Of a stretch of 47,767 nucleotides of DNA, positions 36,136-44,693 are shown piece by piece. Origin of the DNA: Acidobacteriota bacterium (GTDB lineage: Bacteria; Acidobacteriota; Terriglobia; Terriglobales; Acidobacteriaceae). The translations under genes and the position numbers were made by a program. The notes below the pieces were generated by a model that was not told the origin of the DNA, ran no database searches, and worked only from the letters and a program-made list of their open reading frames with translations. How positions within the stretch are numbered: the stretch's first letter is position 1; every line of letters starts with the position of its first letter. The stretch is taken from positions 1 to 47,767 of the forward strand of contig JAKAQS010000004.1 in NCBI GenBank assembly GCA_021819585.1, written 5' to 3'.

Positions 36136-37362
36136 ATGAAGCTCACTCGCTACACCCGATTCACCGGCGACCTCTCCTCCAGCCTGGACCTTGAGGACCT
36201 TCTCCAAGCCCTCTCGGACTTCCTGCTGGACTCTGGCTTTGAGGATCCCTACTCGTCCTTCTCCAACCCGGACGACTCCATGGAGAGCCTGCGAGAGGCC
36301 ATACGCCAAGCCCTGGAGTCGGGTGAACTCCTGGATGAAGAGTCGCAGAAGCAGTTTGATCAACTCGAGCAGGAGCAGGTGGAAGATCTCATCGACAAGA
36401 TCATCGAGCGCATGAAGGCGGAAGCCTACCTCAACGCGGAAGACCCCTCCGACAGCCAGGGCTCAGCCGGAGAAGGCAACAGCAGCGAGGCCCGCTTCGA
36501 GATCACCGCCAAAGGCCTGGACTTTCTTGGATATAAGGCCCTTCGCGACCTCCTGGGGCCCTTGGGCAAGTCCTCCCTGGGCCGTCACGATACTCACCAT
36601 GAGGCGGCCGGCGTGGAGACCAACGGCTCCTCCAAGCTCTACGAGTTTGGGGACAGCCTGAACCTGGACATCACGGCAACGCTCTCCAACCTCTTTGCGC
36701 GCGAGGGCGGACCCTCCTCCAACGGCGCCATCAACCTGGAGTACTCTGACCTGCAAGTGCAGCAGGCAGACTACCAATCCTCTTGCGCTACCGTGGTTCT
36801 GCTGGACTGCTCCCACTCCATGATCCTCTATGGCGAGGATCGCTTCACCCCGGCCAAGCGCGTAGCCATGGCCCTCTCTCACCTGATCCGCACGCAGTAT
36901 CCCGGCGATTCCATCGATCTGGTGCTTTTCCATGACTCCGCCGAGCACATTCCCCTCTCCCAACTTCCGCGGGTCAAGGTTGGGCCGCACTACACCAACA
37001 CTCGCGAGGGGCTGCGGGTAGCGCAGCGCGTGCTGCGCGGCTCCGGCAAGGACATGCGACAGATCGTGATGATCACTGACGGCAAGCCCTCGGCGCTGAC
37101 CATGGCCGACGGCCGCATCTACAAGAACGCCTTCGGCCTTGATCCTCTGGTGATCTCGGAGACACTGGAAGAGGTCAGCCGCTGCAAGCGTGCAGGCATC
37201 ATGATCAACACCTTCATGCTGGCCAATGAGTTCCAGCTCGTCCAGTTTGTGCAACAGATGTCGGCGATGTGCCGCGGCAAGGCGTACTTCACCACTCCAC
37301 AGACCCTGGGCAACTATCTCCTGATGGACTTCATGTCCCGGCGCTCGAAGCGCGTGAACTAA
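36136..37362 (+). CDS. VWA-domain protein, likely partner of the MoxR-type ATPase
   Basis: This 408-residue cytoplasmic protein has an acidic, helical N-terminal half ([20 protein letters not shown], later [20 protein letters not shown]) and a C-terminal von Willebrand factor A domain from about residue 215. The metal-ion adhesion site begins [14 protein letters not shown] (DxSxS, Asp224 to Ser228) and continues with [12 protein letters not shown] (Thr) and [12 protein letters not shown] (Asp). VWA proteins of this type bind MoxR/Mg-chelatase ATPases, as in RavA-ViaA or ChlI-ChlD, and help insert metals or remodel proteins. ATG 36136 was chosen over a TTG three codons upstream. The ATPase gene at 32297 is the obvious candidate partner. 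Confidence 0.87.
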   Translation: MKLTRYTRFTGDLSSSLDLEDLLQALSDFLLDSGFEDPYSSFSNPDDSMESLREAIRQALESGELLDEESQKQFDQLEQEQVEDLIDKIIERMKAEAYLNAEDPSDSQGSAGEGNSSEARFEITAKGLDFLGYKALRDLLGPLGKSSLGRHDTHHEAAGVETNGSSKLYEFGDSLNLDITATLSNLFAREGGPSSNGAINLEYSDLQVQQADYQSSCATVVLLDCSHSMILYGEDRFTPAKRVAMALSHLIRTQYPGDSIDLVLFHDSAEHIPLSQLPRVKVGPHYTNTREGLRVAQRVLRGSGKDMRQIVMITDGKPSALTMADGRIYKNAFGLDPLVISETLEEVSRCKRAGIMINTFMLANEFQLVQFVQQMSAMCRGKAYFTTPQTLGNYLLMDFMSRRSKRVN

Positions 37363-37392
37363 TCAGGAAGACGGATCAAAACCCTCAAGTTT

Positions 37393-38067
37393 TCATCTGT
37401 TGGGTATCTCACTTGCTTGACCTGTCTGCATGGTTGCGCGAACCTCTCGGAGTGTAGCCGCCTCACCGTGTCTCTCTCGCCAGATTCGATAGACCCCCCA
37501 GGCGGCGGCTGTGCAGTTGTCCATCACCCGTCCATCCAGGAGCATGGCTTCAAACTCATGCACCGCCACCCGATGCACCGTCATATCTTGCTCCTCGGGG
37601 TCGCGTTCCGTTTCGCCCTGGCTGAGCCCTTCAGCGAGAAAGACATGATGGATCTGCCGCATCGCTCCATAGGCGATCCAAAGATCGGTCAGAGGCGTCA
37701 TTTGCTGGGCGCGCAATCCGGTCTCTTCGGCCAGTTCTCCCCGCGCCAGTTCCAACGGATCGACCTCCGCAACCTCCCAACTTCCCTGGGGAAACTCGTA
37801 GAAACTGGCCCCCACCGTGTAGCGATACTGATGCACCAGCCATACAAACTCGCCTTCCTCGGTGCGTTCGAGAGGAATGATGATGACGGCCGGCGCCTTT
37901 TCCATGACACCGTAGATACCAAACCTGGCCGAGTCCTGTGAACACAACCTGCGCTCAATGACGTCCTCTCGCACCCGGCACCAGGGGTTCCGATACACCT
38001 CACGGGTGCTAATGGTACGAATCGGCTTCTCCTCGCCGGCCGGCCTTGAAAGGAAATCATTCGCCAC
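37393..38067 (-). CDS. Nudix hydrolase, ADP-ribose pyrophosphatase-like
   Basis: This 224-residue enzyme would hydrolyse a nucleoside diphosphate linked to another group, such as ADP-ribose or ADP-sugar. The N-terminal strands (TISTREVYRNPWCRVRED) are typical of NudF-like enzymes. The Nudix box is FPQGSWEVAEVDPLELAR followed by GELAEETGL, with the catalytic Glu pair in EET; the leading Arg-Glu of the consensus appears as Arg-Gly-Glu, a common variant. The start is GTG 38067. It is convergent with the VWA gene and divergent from glgE; a role in nucleotide-sugar turnover next to glgE is possible but unproven. Confidence 0.87.
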   Translation of the reverse strand: MANDFLSRPAGEEKPIRTISTREVYRNPWCRVREDVIERRLCSQDSARFGIYGVMEKAPAVIIIPLERTEEGEFVWLVHQYRYTVGASFYEFPQGSWEVAEVDPLELARGELAEETGLRAQQMTPLTDLWIAYGAMRQIHHVFLAEGLSQGETERDPEEQDMTVHRVAVHEFEAMLLDGRVMDNCTAAAWGVYRIWRERHGEAATLREVRATMQTGQASEIPNR

Positions 38068-38199
38068 AGGCTGTCCTCACGCCACCATCTTATCCTGTAG
38101 CCGCCCTCGGCCTGACGTTGCGCCATCTCCTCCACTGCCTCTCCGTCGCCGCCTCGTCCGTTACCATCTGTACAGAGGTCCAAAGGAGTCGCATCGCGC

Positions 38200-40245
38200 A
38201 TGAAACCAGCCGAAGGCCGCAGGAGAGTTGTCATCGAAGAGGTTCAGCCCAGCGTAGACAGCGGACGCTACCCCGTGAAAGGTGTCCTGGGGGAAGAGAT
38301 CACCGTTACCGCGGCCATCTTCGCCGATGGTCACGATCACGTCGCCGCACGGCTTCTCTATCGCCATCACACCCAGCGCCGGTGGAGGTCGGTCCCGTTT
38401 GTTGAACTCGGCAACGATCTCTGGTCGGCTACTTTCTCCGCCTCCGATCCCGAGGATGCCTCCAGACTCGGTCCATGGCGCTTCACCATCGAAGCCTGGG
38501 TCGATCACTTCGACACCTGGCTCCATGATCTTGCCAAACGCCTGGCTGCGCAGTCCGACTCCGCGCAAGAGATCCCGTTGGCCTACCGCATCGGCGCCGG
38601 CCTTCTGGATGAAGCCGCAGCACGCTGCAAGCCGAGGTCAGCGGATGCCACGCGGATCCAGGGCGCGGCCGCGGAGCTTCGCACGGTGGCCGACCAGGCT
38701 CTCAGTATCTATCCCGATCCCGTTACCTCGAAGGGAGTTCTCAACCCCTCCCTGATCGCTCTGGTGCAAAGCTACCCCGACTTGAGCTTCGCCACCCGTC
38801 ACCCCGTTGAGTTCCCCCTGTGGATCGATCGTGCGCGAGCCGGCTTTTCCGCCTGGTATGAACTCTTCCCTCGCTCCGCCTCATCCATCTCCCACCAGCA
38901 TGGAACGCTGCGCGATGTGGCCGCACTGGTTCCGGAGATTGCGGCGATGGGCTTCGATGTGCTCTACCTTCCGCCCATCCATCCCATCGGAACAGCCTTC
39001 CGCAAGGGACGCAACAACTCCACCACGCCAGAGCCCGGCGACGTCGGTAGCCCGTGGGCCATTGGGAACAGGCGCCTTAGCGCCGGTGACGGAGGCCACA
39101 CCGATATCCATCCCGACCTGGGCACGTTCTCCGACTTCGACCACCTGGTGCGTACGGCGCGGGAACACAACATGGAACTCGCCCTCGACATCGCCTTCCA
39201 GTGCAGCCCCGACCACCCCTGGGTCAAGCAGCATCCGGCCTGGTTCAAGCACCGCCCCGACGGCAGCATTCAATACGCGGAGAATCCTCCCAAGAAGTAT
39301 CAGGATATCTATCCATTGAACTTCGAGTCCACGGACTGGCGCGGTTTATGGGATGCGCTGTGCAACGTCTTCCTGTTCTGGATCGAACGCGGTGTACGCA
39401 TCTTCCGGGTCGACAATCCCCACACCAAGCCGCTGCCATTCTGGGAGTGGTGTATCGCCAAGATTCACAAATCGGCTCCCGATGTCCTGCTTTTGTCGGA
39501 AGCCTTCACTCGCCCCCACCTCATGTACTCGCTGGCCAAAGGCGGCTTTACACAGTCGTATACCTACTTCACCTGGCGCACCAGCAAGCAGGAGATTCAG
39601 AGCTACTTTGAAGAGATCTGCAACCCGCCAGTCTCGACCTTCTTCCGGCCCAACCTTTGGCCAAACACACCGGATATTCTGCATGCGCAGTTTCAGGTGA
39701 CGGATCTCGACCACCGCCGGGCCATCTTTCGGCAGCGCATCGTTCTGGCCACCACGCTCTCATCCAACTACGGCGTCTACGGCCCGGCCTATGAGTTGTT
39801 GGAAGGCCGGCCGGCGAAGCCCGCCCCCGGAAAGACCTCCAGCGAGGAGTATCTGGACAGCGAAAAGTATCAGATCCGGGCATGGAATCGCTCCGCGTCC
39901 CACTCCATCGCTCCTTTCCTCACCGAACTCAACCAGATCCGCCGCGCCAACCCGGCTCTGCAGCGCAACGCGGCTCTCCACTTTCACAGTGTCGCCAACG
40001 ACCAGCTCCTCGCCTACTCCAAATCCTTAGCCGGCAACACCATTCTGGTCGTGGTCAACCTCGACCCGCTGCACCAGCAGAGCGGCGTTCTCGACCTGAA
40101 CATGCCGGCACTGAACCTTCCCTGGCAGTGCAGCTTTGAGGTTCAGGATTTGCTCACCGGGGCCGTTTATCACTGGCGCGACCAGTGGAACTACGTGGCT
40201 CTGACGCCCGCAGCCACCGCGCATGTGCTTCGAATCGTTCCGTAA
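38200..40245 (+). CDS. glgE: alpha-1,4-glucan:maltose-1-phosphate maltosyltransferase
   Basis: GlgE extends alpha-1,4-glucans with maltose from maltose-1-phosphate. The 681-residue protein has an N-terminal beta-sandwich domain (KGVLGEEITVTAAIFADGHD), a GH13 barrel, and a C-terminal beta domain. The barrel has the GlgE-specific strand RIFRVDNPHTKPLPFWEW, in which Asp405 is the nucleophile and the proline/lysine part binds the phosphate. LLLSEAFTRP holds the acid/base Glu434. The start ATG 38200 has AAGGAG about ten bases upstream. The usual companions treS, the maltokinase gene and glgB are absent here, so GlgE is either served by genes elsewhere or by a GlgA/GlgM-like route. Confidence 0.95.
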   Translation: MKPAEGRRRVVIEEVQPSVDSGRYPVKGVLGEEITVTAAIFADGHDHVAARLLYRHHTQRRWRSVPFVELGNDLWSATFSASDPEDASRLGPWRFTIEAWVDHFDTWLHDLAKRLAAQSDSAQEIPLAYRIGAGLLDEAAARCKPRSADATRIQGAAAELRTVADQALSIYPDPVTSKGVLNPSLIALVQSYPDLSFATRHPVEFPLWIDRARAGFSAWYELFPRSASSISHQHGTLRDVAALVPEIAAMGFDVLYLPPIHPIGTAFRKGRNNSTTPEPGDVGSPWAIGNRRLSAGDGGHTDIHPDLGTFSDFDHLVRTAREHNMELALDIAFQCSPDHPWVKQHPAWFKHRPDGSIQYAENPPKKYQDIYPLNFESTDWRGLWDALCNVFLFWIERGVRIFRVDNPHTKPLPFWEWCIAKIHKSAPDVLLLSEAFTRPHLMYSLAKGGFTQSYTYFTWRTSKQEIQSYFEEICNPPVSTFFRPNLWPNTPDILHAQFQVTDLDHRRAIFRQRIVLATTLSSNYGVYGPAYELLEGRPAKPAPGKTSSEEYLDSEKYQIRAWNRSASHSIAPFLTELNQIRRANPALQRNAALHFHSVANDQLLAYSKSLAGNTILVVVNLDPLHQQSGVLDLNMPALNLPWQCSFEVQDLLTGAVYHWRDQWNYVALTPAATAHVLRIVP

Positions 40246-40690
40246 CGGGGCGGAGGATGAACTCAGATTGGGCTCTGAGCCCGGAACGGTTCGGAAGGCC
40301 CAACTTCGCGGTCTTGGCTGCGGATGGTTCAAACCGGGCCTTGTAGAACAACTCACCGTCAGACCTGGCATGAGGGCTTCCCTCCGCCATGCGCAAGGCC
40401 TGTTCCCGGGGTGAGGCCGCGGCTGATTCGGCTCACGGGCGCATGGATGTCTAAGGGTTCAGCAGGTGACCGGCGTTGCCTGCGGCCCCATGAACTGGAG
40501 TATCTCAGCCTCGTGATACCTTCACTCCCGTGCCCGCTTGCACGCAAACGCTACTTCTGCTCGCGCCGCGGTATCCTTATTCCGCGCAGAAACTGAACCT
40601 CTACCCTGGAATGTGGTTTTCTCTCCACATTGCAGAGCGGTTGACTCAGACGCTTCAATGCAGTGCAACGAACAAGATAGGAGATCCTTC
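40246..40690. other. 445-base stretch between glgE and the GH13 gene
   Basis: The region contains the short palindrome GGGCT-CTG-AGCCC about 30 bases past the glgE stop and a TTGACT near 40638 that could be a -35 box, without a clear -10. No gene is supported; the frame of the downstream gene is open from 40538, but family similarity and the signal peptide begin after 40691. Confidence 0.45.
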
Positions 40691-42436
40691 ATGGATTGCC
40701 GAGGCGCACGACGTAGACACACACTCCCCCGGATGATCCTGGCAGTGCTTCTCACCGCCGGGGCGTCCGGCCAGACGCAACCTGCGAAGCCGGCCCAGAA
40801 GCAAGCTACGCCCTGGTGGCAGCACGCCATCGTCTATGAGATCTATCCGCGCAGCTTTCAGGACACCAAGGGAGATGGCGTCGGCGATATCCCCGGAATC
40901 ATCCAGAGACTGGGATACCTCCAGCAACTTGGCGTCAATGCCATCTGGCTGACGCCCATCTACCCATCCCCCCTCAAAGACTTTGGCTACGACATCTCCA
41001 ACTACGAGGCCATCGACCCCATGTACGGAACGATGGCCGACTTTGACCACCTCCTGGCAGCAGCCAGGGCACATCACATCCGGGTAATGATGGATATGGT
41101 GCTGAACCATACCTCCGATCAGTCGGCATGGTTCAAAGAGAGCCGCAGCTCCCGCAACAACCCGAAACGCGCCTGGTACATCTGGCGCGATGGAAAGGGT
41201 CCCGGAATCCCTCCCAACAACTGGGAGAGCGCCTTCGGGGGCTCGGCGTGGACCTACGATCCCACAACCAAACAGTGGTACTATCACGCCTTCCTGGCGG
41301 CACAGCCTGATCTGAACTGGCGCAACCCGGAGGTCCAGAAGGCGATGTTCGATGCCTGCCGCTTCTGGTTGAACAAGGGAGTCGCCGGCTTTCGCCTGGA
41401 CGCCGTCCCCAATCTGTTTGAAGACCCGAAGCTGCGGGATGAGCAGGTGCTCCCGGGCAAGAACGCCTATGGCGACCCCAATCTGAATCCAGACCGCACC
41501 GAGGATCTTCCCGAGGTCCATGACGTGATGCGTTCGCTGCGCAAACTGGTCGACAGCTATCAGGGAGACCGGGTGCTCATCGGCGAGACTTATCTTCCGA
41601 ACATCAAAGATCAACTCGCCTGGTATGGCGGGGCCCGGCACGATGAGTTGCAGTTGCCCATGGATATGCAGGTGGGCATGATCAACAAGCTGGACGCCTC
41701 CCTCTTCCGGGAGAAGATCGGCCAAGCCGAAACCCAGCTCGACGGCCTGATGCCCCTGTTTGTCTTCGATAACCATGACAATCCACGGAGCTGGAACCGC
41801 TATGGAGACGGCGTCCACGACCAGGCCATCGCACGCATCATCGCCACCATTCTGCTCACCACCCGTTCGGCGGATCTGATGTACTACGGAGAGGAGATTG
41901 GCATGACCACAACCCCTCCCGCATCTCTCTCCCAGGTCCGTGATCCGGCGGCCATTCGCGGATGGCCCGCTTACAAAGGCCGGGATGGAGAGCGAACCCC
42001 CATGCAATGGAGTAGCGGAAGAGATGCAGGATTCAGCACAGCGGCTACCACCTGGCTTCCGATTCCAACCAGCTACAAACAGGTGAACGTCGCCGTGGAA
42101 TCTGCCCAGCCAGATTCGCTGCTGAACTGGTATAAGCATCTGATCTCCATGCGCAGTCAGATACCCGCTCTGGCGCGCGGAGCGAACATCATGGTCGATC
42201 GATCCGATCCGAATGTTCTGTCCTACCTACGCCAGGTACCCGGCCAGACCAGCGCCGTGCTGGTGGCCATGAACTTCACGGATCAGCCCCATACGGTCTC
42301 CTATGATCTGCGGGACAAAGGCATCAAGGCAGCGACAGCACATGCGCTGCTGAAGGATCAGGGAGTAAGTGAGACCGTGAACTTACACCACCTCACGCTG
42401 CCACCCTTTGCAGTCTTCATCGGGGAGATTCAGTAA
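40691..42436 (+). CDS. exported GH13 alpha-glucosidase / oligo-1,6-glucosidase
   Basis: This 581-residue enzyme hydrolyses alpha-glucosidic bonds of malto- or isomalto-oligosaccharides, probably in the periplasm or outside. ATG 40691, with AGGAG upstream, begins a signal peptide (arginine-rich start, then MILAVLLTAGASGQ). The catalytic domain starts WWQHAIVYEIYPRSFQDTKG. Motif I is MDMVLNHTSDQS, the nucleophile is in FRLDAVPN (Asp237), the acid/base in LIGETYLP (Glu299) and the third acid in FDNHDNPRS (Asp363). The Val in MVLNHTS and the Asn-Pro after the last Asp suit alpha-glucosidases. It follows glgE by 445 bases and could provide sugars for glucan synthesis. Confidence 0.93.
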   Translation: MDCRGARRRHTLPRMILAVLLTAGASGQTQPAKPAQKQATPWWQHAIVYEIYPRSFQDTKGDGVGDIPGIIQRLGYLQQLGVNAIWLTPIYPSPLKDFGYDISNYEAIDPMYGTMADFDHLLAAARAHHIRVMMDMVLNHTSDQSAWFKESRSSRNNPKRAWYIWRDGKGPGIPPNNWESAFGGSAWTYDPTTKQWYYHAFLAAQPDLNWRNPEVQKAMFDACRFWLNKGVAGFRLDAVPNLFEDPKLRDEQVLPGKNAYGDPNLNPDRTEDLPEVHDVMRSLRKLVDSYQGDRVLIGETYLPNIKDQLAWYGGARHDELQLPMDMQVGMINKLDASLFREKIGQAETQLDGLMPLFVFDNHDNPRSWNRYGDGVHDQAIARIIATILLTTRSADLMYYGEEIGMTTTPPASLSQVRDPAAIRGWPAYKGRDGERTPMQWSSGRDAGFSTAATTWLPIPTSYKQVNVAVESAQPDSLLNWYKHLISMRSQIPALARGANIMVDRSDPNVLSYLRQVPGQTSAVLVAMNFTDQPHTVSYDLRDKGIKAATAHALLKDQGVSETVNLHHLTLPPFAVFIGEIQ

Positions 42437-42732
42437 CGATCCGCGGCCGAGAAACCCAACGTTGTCCGGTGAAGATTCCTGACGGCGCGGGCGGCTCGCT
42501 GACCGAGTCTGGCCAAGACGCACTGCAGTCGGCGCAGAAGATAGCGGATGGGGCTCCAGCTCCGCGAAGGACGGTTTACAAAAGAAGGTCTATGCGCCGG
42601 GCTGGAGATGCTGCTGCCATGGAGCAGCCGACAAGCCTTTCAGGAGAGAGCGGCACGCCGGCGCCACCTTCGCACTGCGTCACTGATTTCACACCGGCAC
42701 TGGGGTACAATCGATTGCGGTCATGACTCCGC

Positions 42733-43851
42733 ATGAACGTTGAACAAACGACGCACTTTGAATTGAAGCGAGAGAACAAGCAAGGAGTACACCTGCCTCG
42801 CCCCAGACGGGGCCAGAGATTTCGCCTCGTTTCACCCCTTGTATGGGGAGTTGTTCTTCTGAACGTCCTTCTGACGGCCCATCAGAACCTGGCCGAGGCG
42901 CAGGCGCCAGAGATCGAGATGCGCGAGCTCTCTTCCACCCAAATCAAAAAAGGCGTCAGCGCCATCGGTTTTGGCGGCGATGGGGCCACCTGGGGCAATT
43001 ACGCGCGCATCTGGCGTGAGGCGAACAGCGTTCCGCTCGACTACGGCGAGTCACAGTTCGACACCGGGAACCGCTTCCACTTCGAAGCCATTGGCGTGAC
43101 ATCTCCGGCCACGTGGCATCACCTTACCTTCTACGGCATCACCATGGTTCAGCACGGTAACGGCATCCGGCTCAATCTTGAAACTCCAGGCTTGGGGCCG
43201 GAACCCGTCCCTGTCACAGGCTATGGCTCGGATCTCGGATTCTTCAGCAAAATCGCCATGCCCCTTAGGAAGGGCTTTTCCATCGGCGTCCTGATCTCGC
43301 ATGAGACATCCCACTTTGACGCTGTGACAGATGCCCCTCCACAGCAGGGAGTTCGCTATGACACGGTGTGGCGTCCCTCTGGAGGTTTGGGGCTGATCTG
43401 GCAGCCATCGAGGCGGCTCTTCTTCGGAGCCCGCGAGATGGTGAATAACGACATGGAGTTTCGCACGGATCCGTCCGGCGTCTTCCACGGCGAGGTGCGC
43501 AGTTCCGAGTTCCGCCTCGGCAGCGCCCTCTCTCCTTGGAAGGGCGCCTGGTTGGATATGGGGGGGACAAGTCTGATTCGCAGTGATGCTCTGGCAGGGA
43601 CCAAGAGCCACTTCTACCATCCCAACCTCGGATTTGAGCAAGAGTTCCTGCAAAAGAAGCTGACCGTGCGGGGTGGATTGGATGAGACCTCACCCACCGC
43701 CGGCGCAACCGTCAAGGTCAAACGTTTCAAGCTGGATTCCGCCTATATCAAAAATATGGCGCGAAGCCGCATCGGCAATCTCTTCGGCTCCAGCAGCAAT
43801 AGTGTTCTTCTGACTTTGACCTACAACGATGCAGCCGAGCATGGCGAATAG
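42733..43851 (+). CDS. predicted outer-membrane beta-barrel protein of unknown function
   Basis: This 372-residue protein has an N-terminal basic stretch and a hydrophobic segment (about residues 33-48, LVSPLVWGVVLLNVLLTAHQ), read as an unusually long signal peptide. The mature part alternates polar and aromatic residues in short strands (FHFEAIGVTS, HHLTFYGITMVQHG, GLGLIWQPSRRLFFGAREMV, SVLLTLTYNDA), as in outer-membrane barrels. GFGGDGATWGNYARIWREAN near residue 80 is a plug- or loop-like section. I do not recognise the family. A TACAAT box lies at 42706-42711, giving a short leader; no ribosome binding site is visible. Confidence 0.65.
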   Translation: MNVEQTTHFELKRENKQGVHLPRPRRGQRFRLVSPLVWGVVLLNVLLTAHQNLAEAQAPEIEMRELSSTQIKKGVSAIGFGGDGATWGNYARIWREANSVPLDYGESQFDTGNRFHFEAIGVTSPATWHHLTFYGITMVQHGNGIRLNLETPGLGPEPVPVTGYGSDLGFFSKIAMPLRKGFSIGVLISHETSHFDAVTDAPPQQGVRYDTVWRPSGGLGLIWQPSRRLFFGAREMVNNDMEFRTDPSGVFHGEVRSSEFRLGSALSPWKGAWLDMGGTSLIRSDALAGTKSHFYHPNLGFEQEFLQKKLTVRGGLDETSPTAGATVKVKRFKLDSAYIKNMARSRIGNLFGSSSNSVLLTLTYNDAAEHGE

Positions 43852-43971
43852 CGTTGGCTCTCCGCCTGGACCTCCCACGAAGGGTCTTGGGAACATTGCA
43901 ACCGCCTTGGCCGCCGCGCCACCCCATACATGGCGACTCGCTCTCCTGAAGCAACGAAGAGCAAAGTGGCT

Positions 43972-44340
43972 TTAAATTCGGCTCTCTGACCGGAGGCGAT
44001 GCAGGACCAACCGATGGGCAATCTCCTCCGCCGAAATGTGATAAGTCCCCGTGGCGATGGCCGCTCGAATGCGAGCAATCCTTTCGGCACGCACACAGTA
44101 GCCACCGGCGGCCAAATCGGTTCTCACCGAGAGATTGGCAGAGAGACCCTGGCCCCCGGTGGCGCCCCCCGGGGGCTGCACCTGGCCCGTCATCGTCTGG
44201 TCCAGACAGCTCATCGGCCAGGCAGACCTTGAGGTTTGGCAGGCTTCAGCAGAGCCTGGCTGCCGAACTCGCCGGAGCGGGTCAGGTTTCATCTCCTTTT
44301 GCGCCTCCGCGAGATTGATCGAGTTGCTGATCCTTGCCAA
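43972..44340 (-). CDS. flgM: anti-sigma-28 factor FlgM
   Basis: FlgM binds and inhibits FliA until the hook-basal body is complete. The C-terminal third matches the FlgM domain: VRAERIARIRAAIATGTYHI then SAEEIAHRLV, the 'IxxGTYxVxxxxIA' sigma-binding helix pair. The N-terminal part is low in structure, as is typical of this largely disordered family. The start is uncertain: I chose TTG 44340 because AAGGTGG lies six bases before it and RISNSINL follows at once, which suits a FlgM N-terminus. ATG 44292 lacks a properly spaced binding site. With this start the protein has 122 residues, slightly long. It lies downstream of fliA in the same direction, behind a sigma-28 promoter. Confidence 0.8.
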   Translation of the reverse strand: MARISNSINLAEAQKEMKPDPLRRVRQPGSAEACQTSRSAWPMSCLDQTMTGQVQPPGGATGGQGLSANLSVRTDLAAGGYCVRAERIARIRAAIATGTYHISAEEIAHRLVLHRLRSESRI

Positions 44341-44693
44341 GACGAACCACCTTAGTGCCAATATCGGCAGATGGAAGAAAATATCGGCAAGCCGGACAGA
44401 AACTTAAGCATTTTTAATATTTGCGGTCTTGATCGGTGGTTGATGTAGCTTTTTCGCTTGGATGGGTCTCCCAAATCGGGCTTGCTGCGGCGTTTTGGTC
44501 CCACCCAGCCGGCAAGCTTGCAGGAACCCCGGACCTTGGGAAAGATCCTATCAAGGTCGAGGCGCCGAGAGACACCTTCACGGAAAAGGCCATAGCCGCA
44601 AACTGCTCTGTACCGGAGAGCACTATAGAACGGGGATTTTGGGGAGAGACGCGACGAAGCAGCGAGCCAGGCGCAACAGGATGAGACGGGAGA
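44341..44693. other. 353-base region between fliA and flgM
   Basis: It contains the sigma-28 promoter of flgM and a second copy of its -10 element (GCCGATATT on the minus strand, ending at 44361). The minus-strand frame at 44414-44690 is open but overlaps the end of fliA and has no known product. Confidence 0.5.
44381..44407 (-). promoter_or_regulatory. sigma-28 (FliA) promoter of flgM
   Basis: On the minus strand the sequence reads TTAAGTTT (44407-44400), 11 bases, then GCCGATAT (44388-44381). The FliA consensus is TAAAGTTT-N11-GCCGATAA, so 14 of 16 positions and the spacing agree. The transcript would start about 30-35 bases before the proposed flgM start. This gives the usual feedback, FliA driving its own inhibitor. 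Confidence 0.8.

Noticed and set aside
44414-44693. Possible extra flagellar gene between fliA and flgM
   Set aside because: The open frame overlaps the end of fliA, lacks a start signal and contains the flgM promoter side; no family is recognisable.
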